Positions 55,077-63,309 of a stretch of 64,000 nt of DNA are shown here, piece by piece. This DNA is from Desulfitobacterium chlororespirans DSM 11544 (lineage in GTDB: Bacteria; Bacillota; Desulfitobacteriia; Desulfitobacteriales; Desulfitobacteriaceae): NCBI RefSeq assembly GCF_900143285.1, contig NZ_FRDN01000004.1, positions 1-64,000 of the forward strand, written 5' to 3'. The position numbers and the translations under genes are program-made. The notes below the pieces were generated by a model. It was not told the origin of the DNA. It did no database searches and worked only from the letters and a program-made list of their open reading frames with translations. Numbering within the stretch: the stretch's first letter is position 1; the number at the start of each line of letters is the position of its first letter.

Positions 55077-55475
55077 TTAGCTATAAGGAATTTCCTTGCC
55101 TTCAACTAAGGCCTTCAGATTAGCTAATGACATATCATATCCTTCCATATTCGTTGAAACTTTAACGCCGTGTTTCTCCTTTTCTAAAACAAAAGAGATG
55201 AGCATTTCGTGTGAATCCATTTTAAACGAAAACTCTCGGCAATGAGCAACTTTTTCTATTGTTAGAGACATCGGAAGCTTCTCTTTGAGATTATTATGAA
55301 CATTAGGCATTAATGTAAAAAGCATTTTTTCACCGGCCTGTAGCTTAGGAATTTTCCAAGGTGAGCCCGGTGCATACCATTTCGCAAGTTTATCCTCATT
55401 TGTGAGAGCATCCCACACTGCCTCAATATCTCCATCAATCATAATAAAGCTATTTGCTTCCAGATGATCCATCAT
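55077..55475 (-). CDS. SRPBCC/START-fold protein (AHSA1-like)
   Basis: 132 residues; ATG at 55475 follows GGAGGG. Polyketide cyclase/AHSA1-type fold indicated by ANSFIMIDGDIEAVWDALTN, KLAKWYAPGSPWKIPKLQAG and the C-terminal helix NLKALVEGKEIPYS. These proteins bind hydrophobic ligands; the particular role is unknown. Monocistronic. Confidence 0.82.
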   Translation of the reverse strand: MMDHLEANSFIMIDGDIEAVWDALTNEDKLAKWYAPGSPWKIPKLQAGEKMLFTLMPNVHNNLKEKLPMSLTIEKVAHCREFSFKMDSHEMLISFVLEKEKHGVKVSTNMEGYDMSLANLKALVEGKEIPYS

Positions 55476-55597
55476 GTATCCCTCCAAAAGGAAAATATCA
55501 TTTGATTTATTATTTTAAACTGAAGTATATTATATAGATTGCATAGATTGCACATTAGTTATGAAAAAACTTCATCAGCCTATCCTTCTTGGGAGGT

Positions 55598-55876
55598 TCA
55601 CCGCTTAATCGGTTCGTATTCTATATGTGATTCTTCATCCGTCGCTTCCAGCTTAAAAATAACTGGTCTTAGCCCGTCGTTACAGCTGCAAATTGCCACA
55701 CCTGGTTGACGTATCCAGTCCCCGTAATAGAATACATCGCTCCCAGCCCCATGGGCCAATGCGAAAACATATTGATAGATCACCTTCCAGGCTTCGTCAC
55801 AGAAATCAGCTGGCTTTGCATAATCAGCATAAAAAACTTGTCCCGTTTCATGCATCGGACATGCCGATAACCCCTT
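55598..55876 (-). pseudogene. 5'-truncated TIGR04076 paralogue
   Basis: The readable part covers CPMHETGQVFYADYAKPADF through SCNDGLRPVIFKLEATDEE, aligning with the C-terminal three quarters of the intact TIGR04076 protein at 53082. The frame begins at a stop (TAA about 55877-55879) with KGLSACP before the first ATG, so the conserved N-terminus is missing. An 85-residue product could start at 55855, but no ribosome site fits it. Most likely a decayed duplicate. Confidence 0.6.
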
Positions 55877-55928
55877 AACGCTTTACGTTGTCATCAGGTC
55901 AGGATGGGTACCTGGGTTAGAGCATAAT

Positions 55929-56936
55929 TTAGCATAGCTGTCGAATGTTTCTCAGCAGCTTCCAGACATTATCTCCGTAATTGCTCACCAGCGTAATCAC
56001 AACATTTGCACTTGGTTCATAGGCAGAAATAAAGCTCACACCAGGATCGCGGCCTTGAAAATATGGGCTATGACCGTTGTTCCCCCTCGGTTCCAACCAG
56101 ATTCCATAACCATAGTATCCTGCTTCTTTATTCCCATTATGGCAGCATAACATTTCCAGAGTTGTTTTCCGGGTCATCAGCTTATACGACAAAAGCCCAT
56201 CCCAGAATCTTCCGATATCACCTACTGTTGTAAACGCGCCACCTGCACCGGTCCCTTTAACATCTACGCTGTATATATTGGTACGGAATCGGTTCTTTTC
56301 TCCATCAAAAATGTAGTTATTGGCGCACTTTGCGGGAAGAGAATCCAGCTCATAATAGCCGGTAGAATCCATTGCGCAAGGGTTAAAGACATTCAGATGA
56401 AGGTAGCTGTCAAACGGTTTATTGGTCACAGCTTCAATCATCATTGCCAGCACGACAAATCCTGTATTATTGTATTGAAACTTTGTGCCGCGAGGATACA
56501 TCATTGGTTTGTCAAGAAACAGCGGCAACACATCCGAATTCGTTCGAATTCTGTAATTGGGAAAGTCTTTCCACAAATCCCCGTACTCGCTCATTACACT
56601 TTCGTCGAAGTAATCTGGAATACCGGATGTGTGCATAAGCAATTGCTCAATAGTAATGTTTGTATCAATCTTATGCCAATCCAAGGGAAGAATGTCGCCG
56701 AGTGTATCTTGAAGGCGCAATTTTCCGCTTTCAATCAGCTGGAGTATTGAAACGGCGACAAAAACCTTTCCTGCGGAAGCAGTCGCAAATTTTGTTTCAA
56801 GCGTATTGGGAATTCGATTTGGAAAATCCGAGTAGCCATATGCCTCTCCAAATATAATTTGTTTATTATTTGAAATTTGGATGCAGCCCCGAAAGCTTTG
56901 ATCGATCAAAATATGTTTGATACGGTTAATATCCAT
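55929..56936 (-). CDS. Serine hydrolase, class C beta-lactamase/penicillin-binding fold
   Basis: 335 residues. Active-site SxxK is SAGK at 54-57 (in KFATASAGKVFVAVSILQLI), the YxN motif is YNN in KFQYNNTGFVVLAMM, and GTGAGGAFTTVGDIGRFWDG follows. No signal peptide, so probably cytoplasmic; such proteins are often esterases or peptidases rather than true lactamases. Start has GGTGGAG upstream. Nearby BlaI system is 1.5 kb away and read in the other direction, so no link is claimed. Confidence 0.88.
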   Translation of the reverse strand: MDINRIKHILIDQSFRGCIQISNNKQIIFGEAYGYSDFPNRIPNTLETKFATASAGKVFVAVSILQLIESGKLRLQDTLGDILPLDWHKIDTNITIEQLLMHTSGIPDYFDESVMSEYGDLWKDFPNYRIRTNSDVLPLFLDKPMMYPRGTKFQYNNTGFVVLAMMIEAVTNKPFDSYLHLNVFNPCAMDSTGYYELDSLPAKCANNYIFDGEKNRFRTNIYSVDVKGTGAGGAFTTVGDIGRFWDGLLSYKLMTRKTTLEMLCCHNGNKEAGYYGYGIWLEPRGNNGHSPYFQGRDPGVSFISAYEPSANVVITLVSNYGDNVWKLLRNIRQLC

Positions 56937-57083
56937 AGTCTACTTCTCCACCATCAGAAATTTCAGTAGTCGATAAGTCTATCATAGCACACTTTTCCAC
57001 ATAAAAAGGTGGCAAGAAAACTCCACTCAAGCCGCTCATTTTGAAAATAAAGCAGGACCACGTCTGTTCCTGCTTCACTCAAT

Positions 57084-57248
57084 TTAATTTATCAATCCTT
57101 CATAGTTTCCCTTGCCATAGATAATCCGGCGGATTTGAACTGTATCACCCCTGATAACCAAAAGAACAAGATAGCTTTCCACGATCAGGCAGCGATAGCC
57201 TTTAGCCCTTAACGTTACATCCCGTACTAATGGGCATCGCTCAGGCAT
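57084..57248 (-). pseudogene. Truncated RelE/ParE-type toxin
   Basis: Minus-strand frame of 54 codons: MPERCPLVRD, LRAKGYRCLIVESYLVLLVI, RGDTVQIRRIIYGKGNYEGL. This is the C-terminal half of ParE/RelE toxins, where the MPERCPLV block normally sits mid-protein. The preceding bases encode ALEN in a shifted frame, which would join to MPERC after a small deletion, and the N-terminal half is missing. No antitoxin gene remains. The rest of 56937-57269 has no other gene. Confidence 0.65.
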
Positions 57249-57269
57249 TTTCTAAAGCCATACATATGT

Positions 57270-58874
57270 TTACTCACTAAGAACAACCTTATTCCTTCCG
57301 GTGCTTTTGGCTAAATACAGATAATTATCAGATCTTGTTATTAAATCCTTTTTATTAACGTTAGGGGTTGAACAGTATGCTGCGCCAATGCTGACTGTCA
57401 GGTTGCCACCCGGCTGTTTATCCTGAAACCTGAAATCATAATCCTCCACAGCCTTTCTGATCTTTTCCGCAGCTATTTCAAACCCTTTCTCTGAGGTATG
57501 GCAGCAAATAACGGCAAACTCTTCTCCACCGTATCTGCATAATATATCAGTCGGATATAATACCCCTTTAACAACCGTAACGATTGTCTGTAAAAGCTCA
57601 TCCCCCGCCAGATGCCCATTATTATCATTATAGTTTTTAAAATAGTCTATATCAAACATGATCAACCCAAAATTATTGACACTTTTTTCTGATTCCAGGC
57701 CGTATGCCTGCAGCCTGTTTACGAGATCAATCTCCTGCTGCAATCTTTCATCAAAGAAATATCTATTATAAGACTGGGTCAGCCAATCCCGGGTTGCCAG
57801 ACTCTGCAGCCTCTCATTGAGCTGCATAACCTCCTTCAGATTATTTTTATGCTCAGTAATATTCTTTTTTAAAATGATAGTTCCTATGGGATTGCCGCTG
57901 ACATAAATGGGTGTGATCTCCACCCTATAATAGACAATAGCTTCATCCCTGGGCTTGGAGATTTCAAAGCTCACTTTTTTTTGCTCACGAATAGCTTCGT
58001 CCAGAAAGCCTTTGAACCTCTTAACATCGAGATCACTATAATTCTTTTTGATTATTGCCATAATGTCGACTTTCCTGGATACCCCGCTAAAATCGCTTAC
58101 AAAAGCTTGGTTGTAATCAATGATTTCCAAATCCTCATCAATCACCACGTAGCTGTCAGAAATCAAATCAACAACCGTTTGCAAGGCGATGGGTATTACG
58201 TTCAGGAAATCAAACTTAACCGTGGCTATGACAAAAAAGCTGATCGTCACGGCAAAGGCAATATTTTCGATTGCCGTTGACCAATCAAAGATCTTAAATG
58301 TGCTGATCGCGTCCATGATCAGCGCAATCATAATGCCAATACATATTAACGAGGATTGTTTGGAGAAAACGCCATAGTTCTTTATGGAAAAAATCACAAG
58401 ATAGGCCAAGCCAATCCCTATACACAAATAGGAATATATCGTATGTATCGTAAAATAGATACCAAAATTTTGCTTGGAGGGTATCAGGCTAAAGACAGTA
58501 TAAAACAAGTGATGACTCTGATTGGTAAGCAGCACCCCAATAGAGATGACAGGAACAACAAACAGCAGCCCATGCTTCCATGTGAATTTTATTTTGGTTC
58601 GGGCAAATATTAACCCGGTAAATAATATGGAAATTGATACAAGAATCGTACCCAAAAAGTACAGCCGCTCGCAAATTGCCAGTATCCATGGAACATTGTC
58701 AAACGTCATATACAATAATACCGCCATATTCCATAGGAGAATGCTGGCCGTCATACTTAAAACAGCATAATGAATTTGCTTTTTCCGCCTTCTTTTGGCG
58801 ATTAACAACCAAAAATATAATATCACCAAGGTGGATAAAACCAGCAGCATATTAATGATACTGACATTGTCCAA
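57270..58874 (-). CDS. Membrane diguanylate cyclase (7TM-PAS-GGDEF)
   Basis: Seven hydrophobic segments (about 5-225) of the histidine-kinase-like 7TM type are followed by a PAS domain (about 230-340, DSYVVIDEDLEIIDYNQAF) and a GGDEF domain (about 375-534) with catalytic motif RYGGEEFAVICC. GGEEF is active in this family; it should make cyclic di-GMP from GTP at the membrane. The inhibitory RxxD site upstream of GGEEF is absent (LYPTD). The TTG at 58874 lies eight bases after GAGGAGG; the ATG at 58892 overlaps that site. No EAL domain. Confidence 0.9.
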   Translation of the reverse strand: MDNVSIINMLLVLSTLVILYFWLLIAKRRRKKQIHYAVLSMTASILLWNMAVLLYMTFDNVPWILAICERLYFLGTILVSISILFTGLIFARTKIKFTWKHGLLFVVPVISIGVLLTNQSHHLFYTVFSLIPSKQNFGIYFTIHTIYSYLCIGIGLAYLVIFSIKNYGVFSKQSSLICIGIMIALIMDAISTFKIFDWSTAIENIAFAVTISFFVIATVKFDFLNVIPIALQTVVDLISDSYVVIDEDLEIIDYNQAFVSDFSGVSRKVDIMAIIKKNYSDLDVKRFKGFLDEAIREQKKVSFEISKPRDEAIVYYRVEITPIYVSGNPIGTIILKKNITEHKNNLKEVMQLNERLQSLATRDWLTQSYNRYFFDERLQQEIDLVNRLQAYGLESEKSVNNFGLIMFDIDYFKNYNDNNGHLAGDELLQTIVTVVKGVLYPTDILCRYGGEEFAVICCHTSEKGFEIAAEKIRKAVEDYDFRFQDKQPGGNLTVSIGAAYCSTPNVNKKDLITRSDNYLYLAKSTGRNKVVLSE

Positions 58875-59039
58875 AGTATACATCCTCCTCATAGATGATC
58901 CGGAATGACACTTTGTATCATTTTTTTCAGTCTAACATAGGGCTATCAAGTGTTCAATGTTAAAATGGCCCTCTGGCGCCGGAATAAACTGCTTGGCTCC
59001 GCAAGCAAGGGGCACAGTTTCGAAACCTTGCGGATTTGA

Positions 59040-59085
59040 AATCGGGTAAGAGGTAACCAACTAATGATTAGCCTCCTACCCGATT
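59040..59085. repeat. Inverted repeat without T-run
   Basis: AATCGGGTAAGAGG pairs with CCTCCTACCCGATT (one mismatch) around an 18-nt centre that itself contains CTAATGATTAG. It lies in 58875-59153 between the cyclase and the DUF4179 operon. No U-tract follows on either strand, so a binding site or repeat is as likely as a terminator. Confidence 0.5.
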
Positions 59086-59114
59086 CGTCATCTCACTTGA
59101 CTGAGATATTCCCC

Positions 59115-59141
59115 AAAAAAGCATCCCCGCTTGGAGATGCT
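59115..59141 (-). terminator. Terminator of sigma/DUF4179 operon
   Basis: On the minus strand AGCATCTCC-AAGC-GGGGATGCT followed by TTTTTGGGG, 13 bp after the DUF4179 stop. Confidence 0.8.
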
Positions 59142-59153
59142 GTCCCTATATGC

Positions 59154-60224
59154 TCATTTAGCTTGATCCTTAATACTTTCAAGGGGAAAGGTGACCCGCC
59201 AACTACCTTCGACTTTCAAGCCAGAAGTAACAAAGTCGCCATACAAGGTATAGCCCCCGATTTCATCTTGGGGAATATCAAAAACGTAATTGTCATATTC
59301 AATGCGTCCTGGTTGTTCATATTGATTGGAAAAAGCGAAGCTATAATTGTGATCAACTCTATTTCCGTTGCCATCTTTTAAATAGAAAAAACCGTGATTG
59401 TCGTTGTCCGATGGTTCTTTTACGGCTGTTTGAATATGAAGTTTACCCTCAATATAACCTATGCCGCTTAGACTAATGCCATCTATTGAAAATTCGCTCA
59501 TAGGGGCTGATGGCGTAAGTGCAATAGGTTTTTGATCACCGCCCACAAACTTTTTATAATCTAACCCGCCTCCGCCATTAGATGAAACTATTTGTGTACT
59601 TTCAGCGACATCAACGTCGGAAAGAGCAATCGGCACCAAGATGTCCTTATAATTTTTCTTATGACTTAAAAATTCACGCACAGAAAAGGTTATTTTATCG
59701 CCAACAATATTTTGGTTGCCCCATTCTTCAATCGTAATTAAAAAGGTTGCTGTTTTTGTGCCGGCATCATAGCCTACACGCTCACAGTGTGCAGCACTGG
59801 CAAAGGGACGGTTTATCGAATAGCTATCGAACAAATCGATGGTTTCGTCAACACGATTTTGCTCTGTCAAATCCTGCATGGTAATATACACCTCGGCTAT
59901 GTTGTCATGAATGTATGCTGAAACTACATCCATTTTAATTCCATTATCTTCATCAGATTTTTGTACAGTCATAAACAACTGTGCAACCTGTGGGGAAACC
60001 AAATACATCAGCTGATATACGGGCTCAACATTGGCAGCTAACACGGGCATTGCCAGTGAAAGACAAAGGCAGATTGATACAAGAGCCGCTGCCGGCTTGC
60101 GCAATGAGCTAAGCGGCTTTTGACGGCTACGTGCTTTATTGCGAGTTGTTTGAATTGCTGAATCAACTAGAATTTCATCCGGTTTAATTTGGCTAAAGAG
60201 GTTTTTATAATTTTCTCTAAACAT
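59154..60224 (-). CDS. DUF4179 membrane protein, putative anti-sigma factor
   Basis: 356 residues: short cytosolic N-terminus, basic stretch RNKARSRQKPLSSLRK, one membrane helix (about 45-63, PAAALVSICLCLSLAMPVLA), then the extracytoplasmic DUF4179 domain (AEVYITMQDLTEQNRVDETI, FLITIEEWGNQNIVGDKITF). Overlaps the sigma gene by 8 bp and has its own AAGGAGG site. Pairing with an ECF sigma gene is the usual arrangement for this family, so it is probably its membrane anti-sigma. Confidence 0.82.
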   Translation of the reverse strand: MFRENYKNLFSQIKPDEILVDSAIQTTRNKARSRQKPLSSLRKPAAALVSICLCLSLAMPVLAANVEPVYQLMYLVSPQVAQLFMTVQKSDEDNGIKMDVVSAYIHDNIAEVYITMQDLTEQNRVDETIDLFDSYSINRPFASAAHCERVGYDAGTKTATFLITIEEWGNQNIVGDKITFSVREFLSHKKNYKDILVPIALSDVDVAESTQIVSSNGGGGLDYKKFVGGDQKPIALTPSAPMSEFSIDGISLSGIGYIEGKLHIQTAVKEPSDNDNHGFFYLKDGNGNRVDHNYSFAFSNQYEQPGRIEYDNYVFDIPQDEIGGYTLYGDFVTSGLKVEGSWRVTFPLESIKDQAK

Positions 60225-60705
60225 AATCGTCCTCCTTAATAACTGCTTTTAATGCCGCTCTTGCTCTTGTAAGCTGAGTGCGAACCGTAGAGTTTTTCCT
60301 GTTCAATGCTTTGCCTATTTCTTCAATGGACATATCCTCATAATAGAACAAGTAGATAACTCCTCTATATTTGGGCGGCAACTTTTGCAGCTCATAGTAT
60401 AAGTCCATAGCTTCTTTTGTTTCAAATGCAATATCATCGTCGATTGGCTGAACATTTTTGAACCACGAGCTGCGCCAAAAGCTTTTGGAGCAGTTTATGG
60501 TTACTCGTATGAACCACGCCTTACGATGTTCTTCCTCATGAAACACAGGCTTTTTTCTGATAAAGCGAAGGAACACCTCTTGGAAAATTTCATCTGCATC
60601 GTGCCGTGTTCCCATGCGAGCAAAAGCGAGGCGGTATACCAGCTCAGAATACTGCTTAATAATTTTTTCTTCGCAATCGTCCGCACACAATGATTGTTTT
60701 TCCAC
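60217..60705 (-). CDS. ECF-type RNA polymerase sigma factor
   Basis: 162 residues from GTG, eight bases after GGGAGG. Region 2 (about 15-85: YSELVYRLAFARMGTRHDAD, EIFQEVFLRFIRKKPVF) and region 4 (about 108-155: LPPKYRGVIYLFYYEDMSIE, IGKALNRKNSTVRTQLTRAR). Translationally coupled to the DUF4179 gene. Second sigma/anti-sigma pair in this window; regulon unknown. Confidence 0.92.
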   Translation of the reverse strand: MEKQSLCADDCEEKIIKQYSELVYRLAFARMGTRHDADEIFQEVFLRFIRKKPVFHEEEHRKAWFIRVTINCSKSFWRSSWFKNVQPIDDDIAFETKEAMDLYYELQKLPPKYRGVIYLFYYEDMSIEEIGKALNRKNSTVRTQLTRARAALKAVIKEDDYV

Positions 60706-60775
60706 TTCATAAGCCTCCCTTCACTACTAACACTTTCGATATATGCAAAAAGCTACAATGAAATTGAAAAAAATT

Positions 60776-60797
60776 TAGCGTGCTCATGAGCACGCTA
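60776..60797 (-). terminator. Terminator of VOC-family gene
   Basis: TTAGCGTGCTC-AT-GAGCACGCTAA, a perfect palindrome; on the minus strand followed by ATTTTTTTC. About 28 bp after the gene stop. Confidence 0.85.
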
Positions 60798-60824
60798 AAA
60801 GCAGACTGTATTGTAAACTTGTTT

Positions 60825-61253
60825 CTATAACAACGCAAAATGGGTACTCTCGATCATTGATTTCATTTCACATAAGCAAAAAGGGTGTCCGGCAGGGTCA
60901 AACATAACTCTCCAATTATTAGAAAATTGCTCAGCTGCGATTGTTGCTCCACACTGGATTGCATATTGAACTGCTTTTTCTAAATCATTAACGGCGAAGT
61001 CTATATGTGCCATTTGCTGTTGAGCTTCAGGCTTTTCCGGCCACACAGGCGGTTTATACTCAGGATTCCGTTGAAACAATATACCAGGATATGCTCCCTG
61101 ATTGGTTCCTGGAGCGTATACACATGCCCACTCTTCATCGATAAACATTATTTCCCACTTGAGCAACGCCCCATAAAATTTTGCTAATTCATGGGGGTCT
61201 TTGCAATCCACTGTAAATGAGTACATTTTGATTTTCAATTCTTCATTATCCAT
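60825..61253 (-). CDS. VOC-family (glyoxalase/bleomycin-resistance fold) protein
   Basis: 142 residues, start with AGGGAGG upstream. VOC features: SFTVDCKDPHELAKFYGALL, MAHIDFAVNDLEKAVQYAIQ and FDPAGHPFCLCEM. His and Glu residues in these strands could bind a metal. Substrate unknown; annotated only to superfamily. Monocistronic with terminator. Confidence 0.87.
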   Translation of the reverse strand: MDNEELKIKMYSFTVDCKDPHELAKFYGALLKWEIMFIDEEWACVYAPGTNQGAYPGILFQRNPEYKPPVWPEKPEAQQQMAHIDFAVNDLEKAVQYAIQCGATIAAEQFSNNWRVMFDPAGHPFCLCEMKSMIESTHFALL

Positions 61254-61385
61254 AACGCTAATACCTCCCTAATATAATAATCTACACTTCAACTTCTATT
61301 TGCCTGCGTGATGCAATAACAGTTAGGTCAAAGGATGCCGGCCAAATAGGCGATAAAATTGGAATTTGACTGTTGCGCATTGTGC

Positions 61386-62240
61386 TTATTCTCCACCCAG
61401 CCATTGGTCGGCATGGTGACCGCCGGACCAATACCAATGAGGGCGGTCTAATTGCCACAGATCATTGTCTCTATAGTATTTCTGCTCTCTTTCAAGAATT
61501 TGATTATCTTCACGATAGGAGACTTCACGGACAATCTCCATTTTCCCGTTTACAAGCTCCCTTTCCACTAACCCGTACCAATCGGTATCCAATTCATTCG
61601 TAAGGACATATTCACCATCGATAAATTTATAAATACTGCCACCCCAATATGCTGCGCCTGAGCCTCCGGCTGAGTAAATACACTTTTTCTGGACATCAAG
61701 TGCGGGATTGCAAATTTCGGCAAATGATTTTGACGCTGCAAACGATGATGTTTTCGGATCCCACAGCCAACAATCATACCACGTATTGCTGTGCGCGCCC
61801 CCGAAAGAGTTCAGTATAATCACATCCTTATATCCGTCGAAATTCGCATCTGTAATGTGAAGCCCCATTGTGTCCATCATTCCATTGTAGACGTGGTAAC
61901 CGCTTACCTCGCCATCCAAAATCTCCGAAAAATCCGCCGATAGAATGGATTCGCCGTTATTGTCATAAACATTAAGGCCCATAACAAAACCGTACATCCA
62001 TTCATCCTCTCCCTGCACCACCCCTGTCGCCACAAAACGATATTCAGGCATACTCTCATGCAAACGGTCCTGAATTTCATACGTATGTAGTCCCGACGAG
62101 GAGTCAGGCGTATCCATATTGCTTTCCTTGACACCTGAAGCACTGGCTATACTTTTCATGTCACCCACCGGAGGAATATTACAGCCACTTATACCCAAAA
62201 AGAATATAAGCAAAGTCAAAACATAGATGCTTTTTTTCAC
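61386..62240 (-). CDS. Lipoprotein of unknown function with FG-GAP-like segment
   Basis: 284 residues from GTG at 62240 (GAAGGGTGAT upstream); a longer frame reaches 62276. Signal peptide with lipobox GISGC (Cys about 20). The mature domain contains LHITDANFDGYKDVIILNSF, of the Asp-rich calcium-binding FG-GAP/XAC2610 type, then TWYDCWLWDPKTSSFA and a Tyr/Trp/Glu-rich C-terminus (NQILEREQKYYRDNDLWQLD). Anchored outside the membrane. Function not recognised. Confidence 0.78.
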   Translation of the reverse strand: MKKSIYVLTLLIFFLGISGCNIPPVGDMKSIASASGVKESNMDTPDSSSGLHTYEIQDRLHESMPEYRFVATGVVQGEDEWMYGFVMGLNVYDNNGESILSADFSEILDGEVSGYHVYNGMMDTMGLHITDANFDGYKDVIILNSFGGAHSNTWYDCWLWDPKTSSFAASKSFAEICNPALDVQKKCIYSAGGSGAAYWGGSIYKFIDGEYVLTNELDTDWYGLVERELVNGKMEIVREVSYREDNQILEREQKYYRDNDLWQLDRPHWYWSGGHHADQWLGGE

Positions 62241-62364
62241 CCTATCACCCTTCACTATGTAAATAATCCGCAACACTCTACCGTTACCTTCCCTAAAAGA
62301 GTGCAGGCATTAATCTCGCTAAGATAGAACGCCAAACGAGGTAGAACTTCATCCCGGGGGAATA

Positions 62365-63309
62365 TCAAGAAGCCGAGGCGGATTTACGTATACGTAAATC
62401 TAAGATAGAAATATTGATATACAGTTGGACAGTATCTGTATAAATATGTCCTCTGATAAATCGTAATACTCTCTCATACTCTTCATCAGTAAAGCAGGCA
62501 ACTAGATAAAAAGCGTTCTTATATTTGCTTGACAGCATATACTCAGTTAATTGTTTTTCATACCCTTTTTTTAAGTATGACGGGCTGTTTGCTTTCTTTA
62601 TTTCAATCAATATCTTCTCATCTTCATGCTTATTTCGATACAATTTAAAGTCTACTTGACCGTTGCCCAATAAGGCTTCTCTTGTTATTTCAATTTCCTG
62701 ATTATAAAAATACGCATCCATAATATTTTCCATAATTGTTTGTATTCGATCTTCTCTAACTGGTTTCCTGTTTTCCCAAAATAGCTTATATAGATTGCCG
62801 GAATGCATTCTATCCTCAATATAACTCAACATGCCAGATACCTCACCTGTTAATGTCAAATGATTTGTACTATATTGATGCTGAATATCCATAGGCATAA
62901 TCTCAAAGTAAAAATCAATATTAATACCCATCCTATGTTCTAATGACGTATCCCCGAGGACTCTTCTGTTGTATATTTGCGGGATTATTTGAAAATCCAA
63001 ATCAGTAAAGAATATATCCGGATAGCTAAATACATCATAATAAAATGCTTCCTGCTTATCTAATGAAAATGAATTATCTTCCTGGCAATCTAACTTAGCT
63101 GCTGCACTGATTAAGGAACGGCATTTTTTATCAAAATAGAATGAGTCAAATTTCTCCATATCCTCTTCCCTTAAATCTGCCATATAGTCTATAAATTGAT
63201 ATAAAGCTAATTCATGAAAAGCGCTCATCCGATGATAGAATGTAAATGATAATGTAAAAGTGTACCACTCCAAGGCCTTTTGACAATGGATTAGTTTACC
63301 ACCTAACAT
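62365..63309 (-). CDS. PD-(D/E)XK nuclease-like protein, 5' end replaced by IS21
   Basis: The C-terminal part (about residues 195-314) has a restriction-endonuclease-like core: GNGQVDFKLYRN (D220), DEKILIEIKKA (E236, K238) and YEKQLTEYM, the spacing of PD-(D/E)XK enzymes. Residues 1 to about 20 (MLGGKLIHCQKALEWYTFTL) are encoded by the end of the IS21-family element, with ATG at 63309 also inside it. The original N-terminus is therefore lost, and the host-derived part begins near 63246. The remaining middle region is not recognised. It may be non-functional, or expressed from a chance start in the insertion. Confidence 0.65.
   Translation of the reverse strand: MLGGKLIHCQKALEWYTFTLSFTFYHRMSAFHELALYQFIDYMADLREEDMEKFDSFYFDKKCRSLISAAAKLDCQEDNSFSLDKQEAFYYDVFSYPDIFFTDLDFQIIPQIYNRRVLGDTSLEHRMGINIDFYFEIMPMDIQHQYSTNHLTLTGEVSGMLSYIEDRMHSGNLYKLFWENRKPVREDRIQTIMENIMDAYFYNQEIEITREALLGNGQVDFKLYRNKHEDEKILIEIKKANSPSYLKKGYEKQLTEYMLSSKYKNAFYLVACFTDEEYERVLRFIRGHIYTDTVQLYINISILDLRIRKSASAS

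Noticed and set aside
54016-56936. A beta-lactam resistance locus made of BlaI plus the serine hydrolase at 55929
   Set aside because: The hydrolase lacks a signal peptide, is on the other strand 1 kb away and has no BlaI operator upstream.
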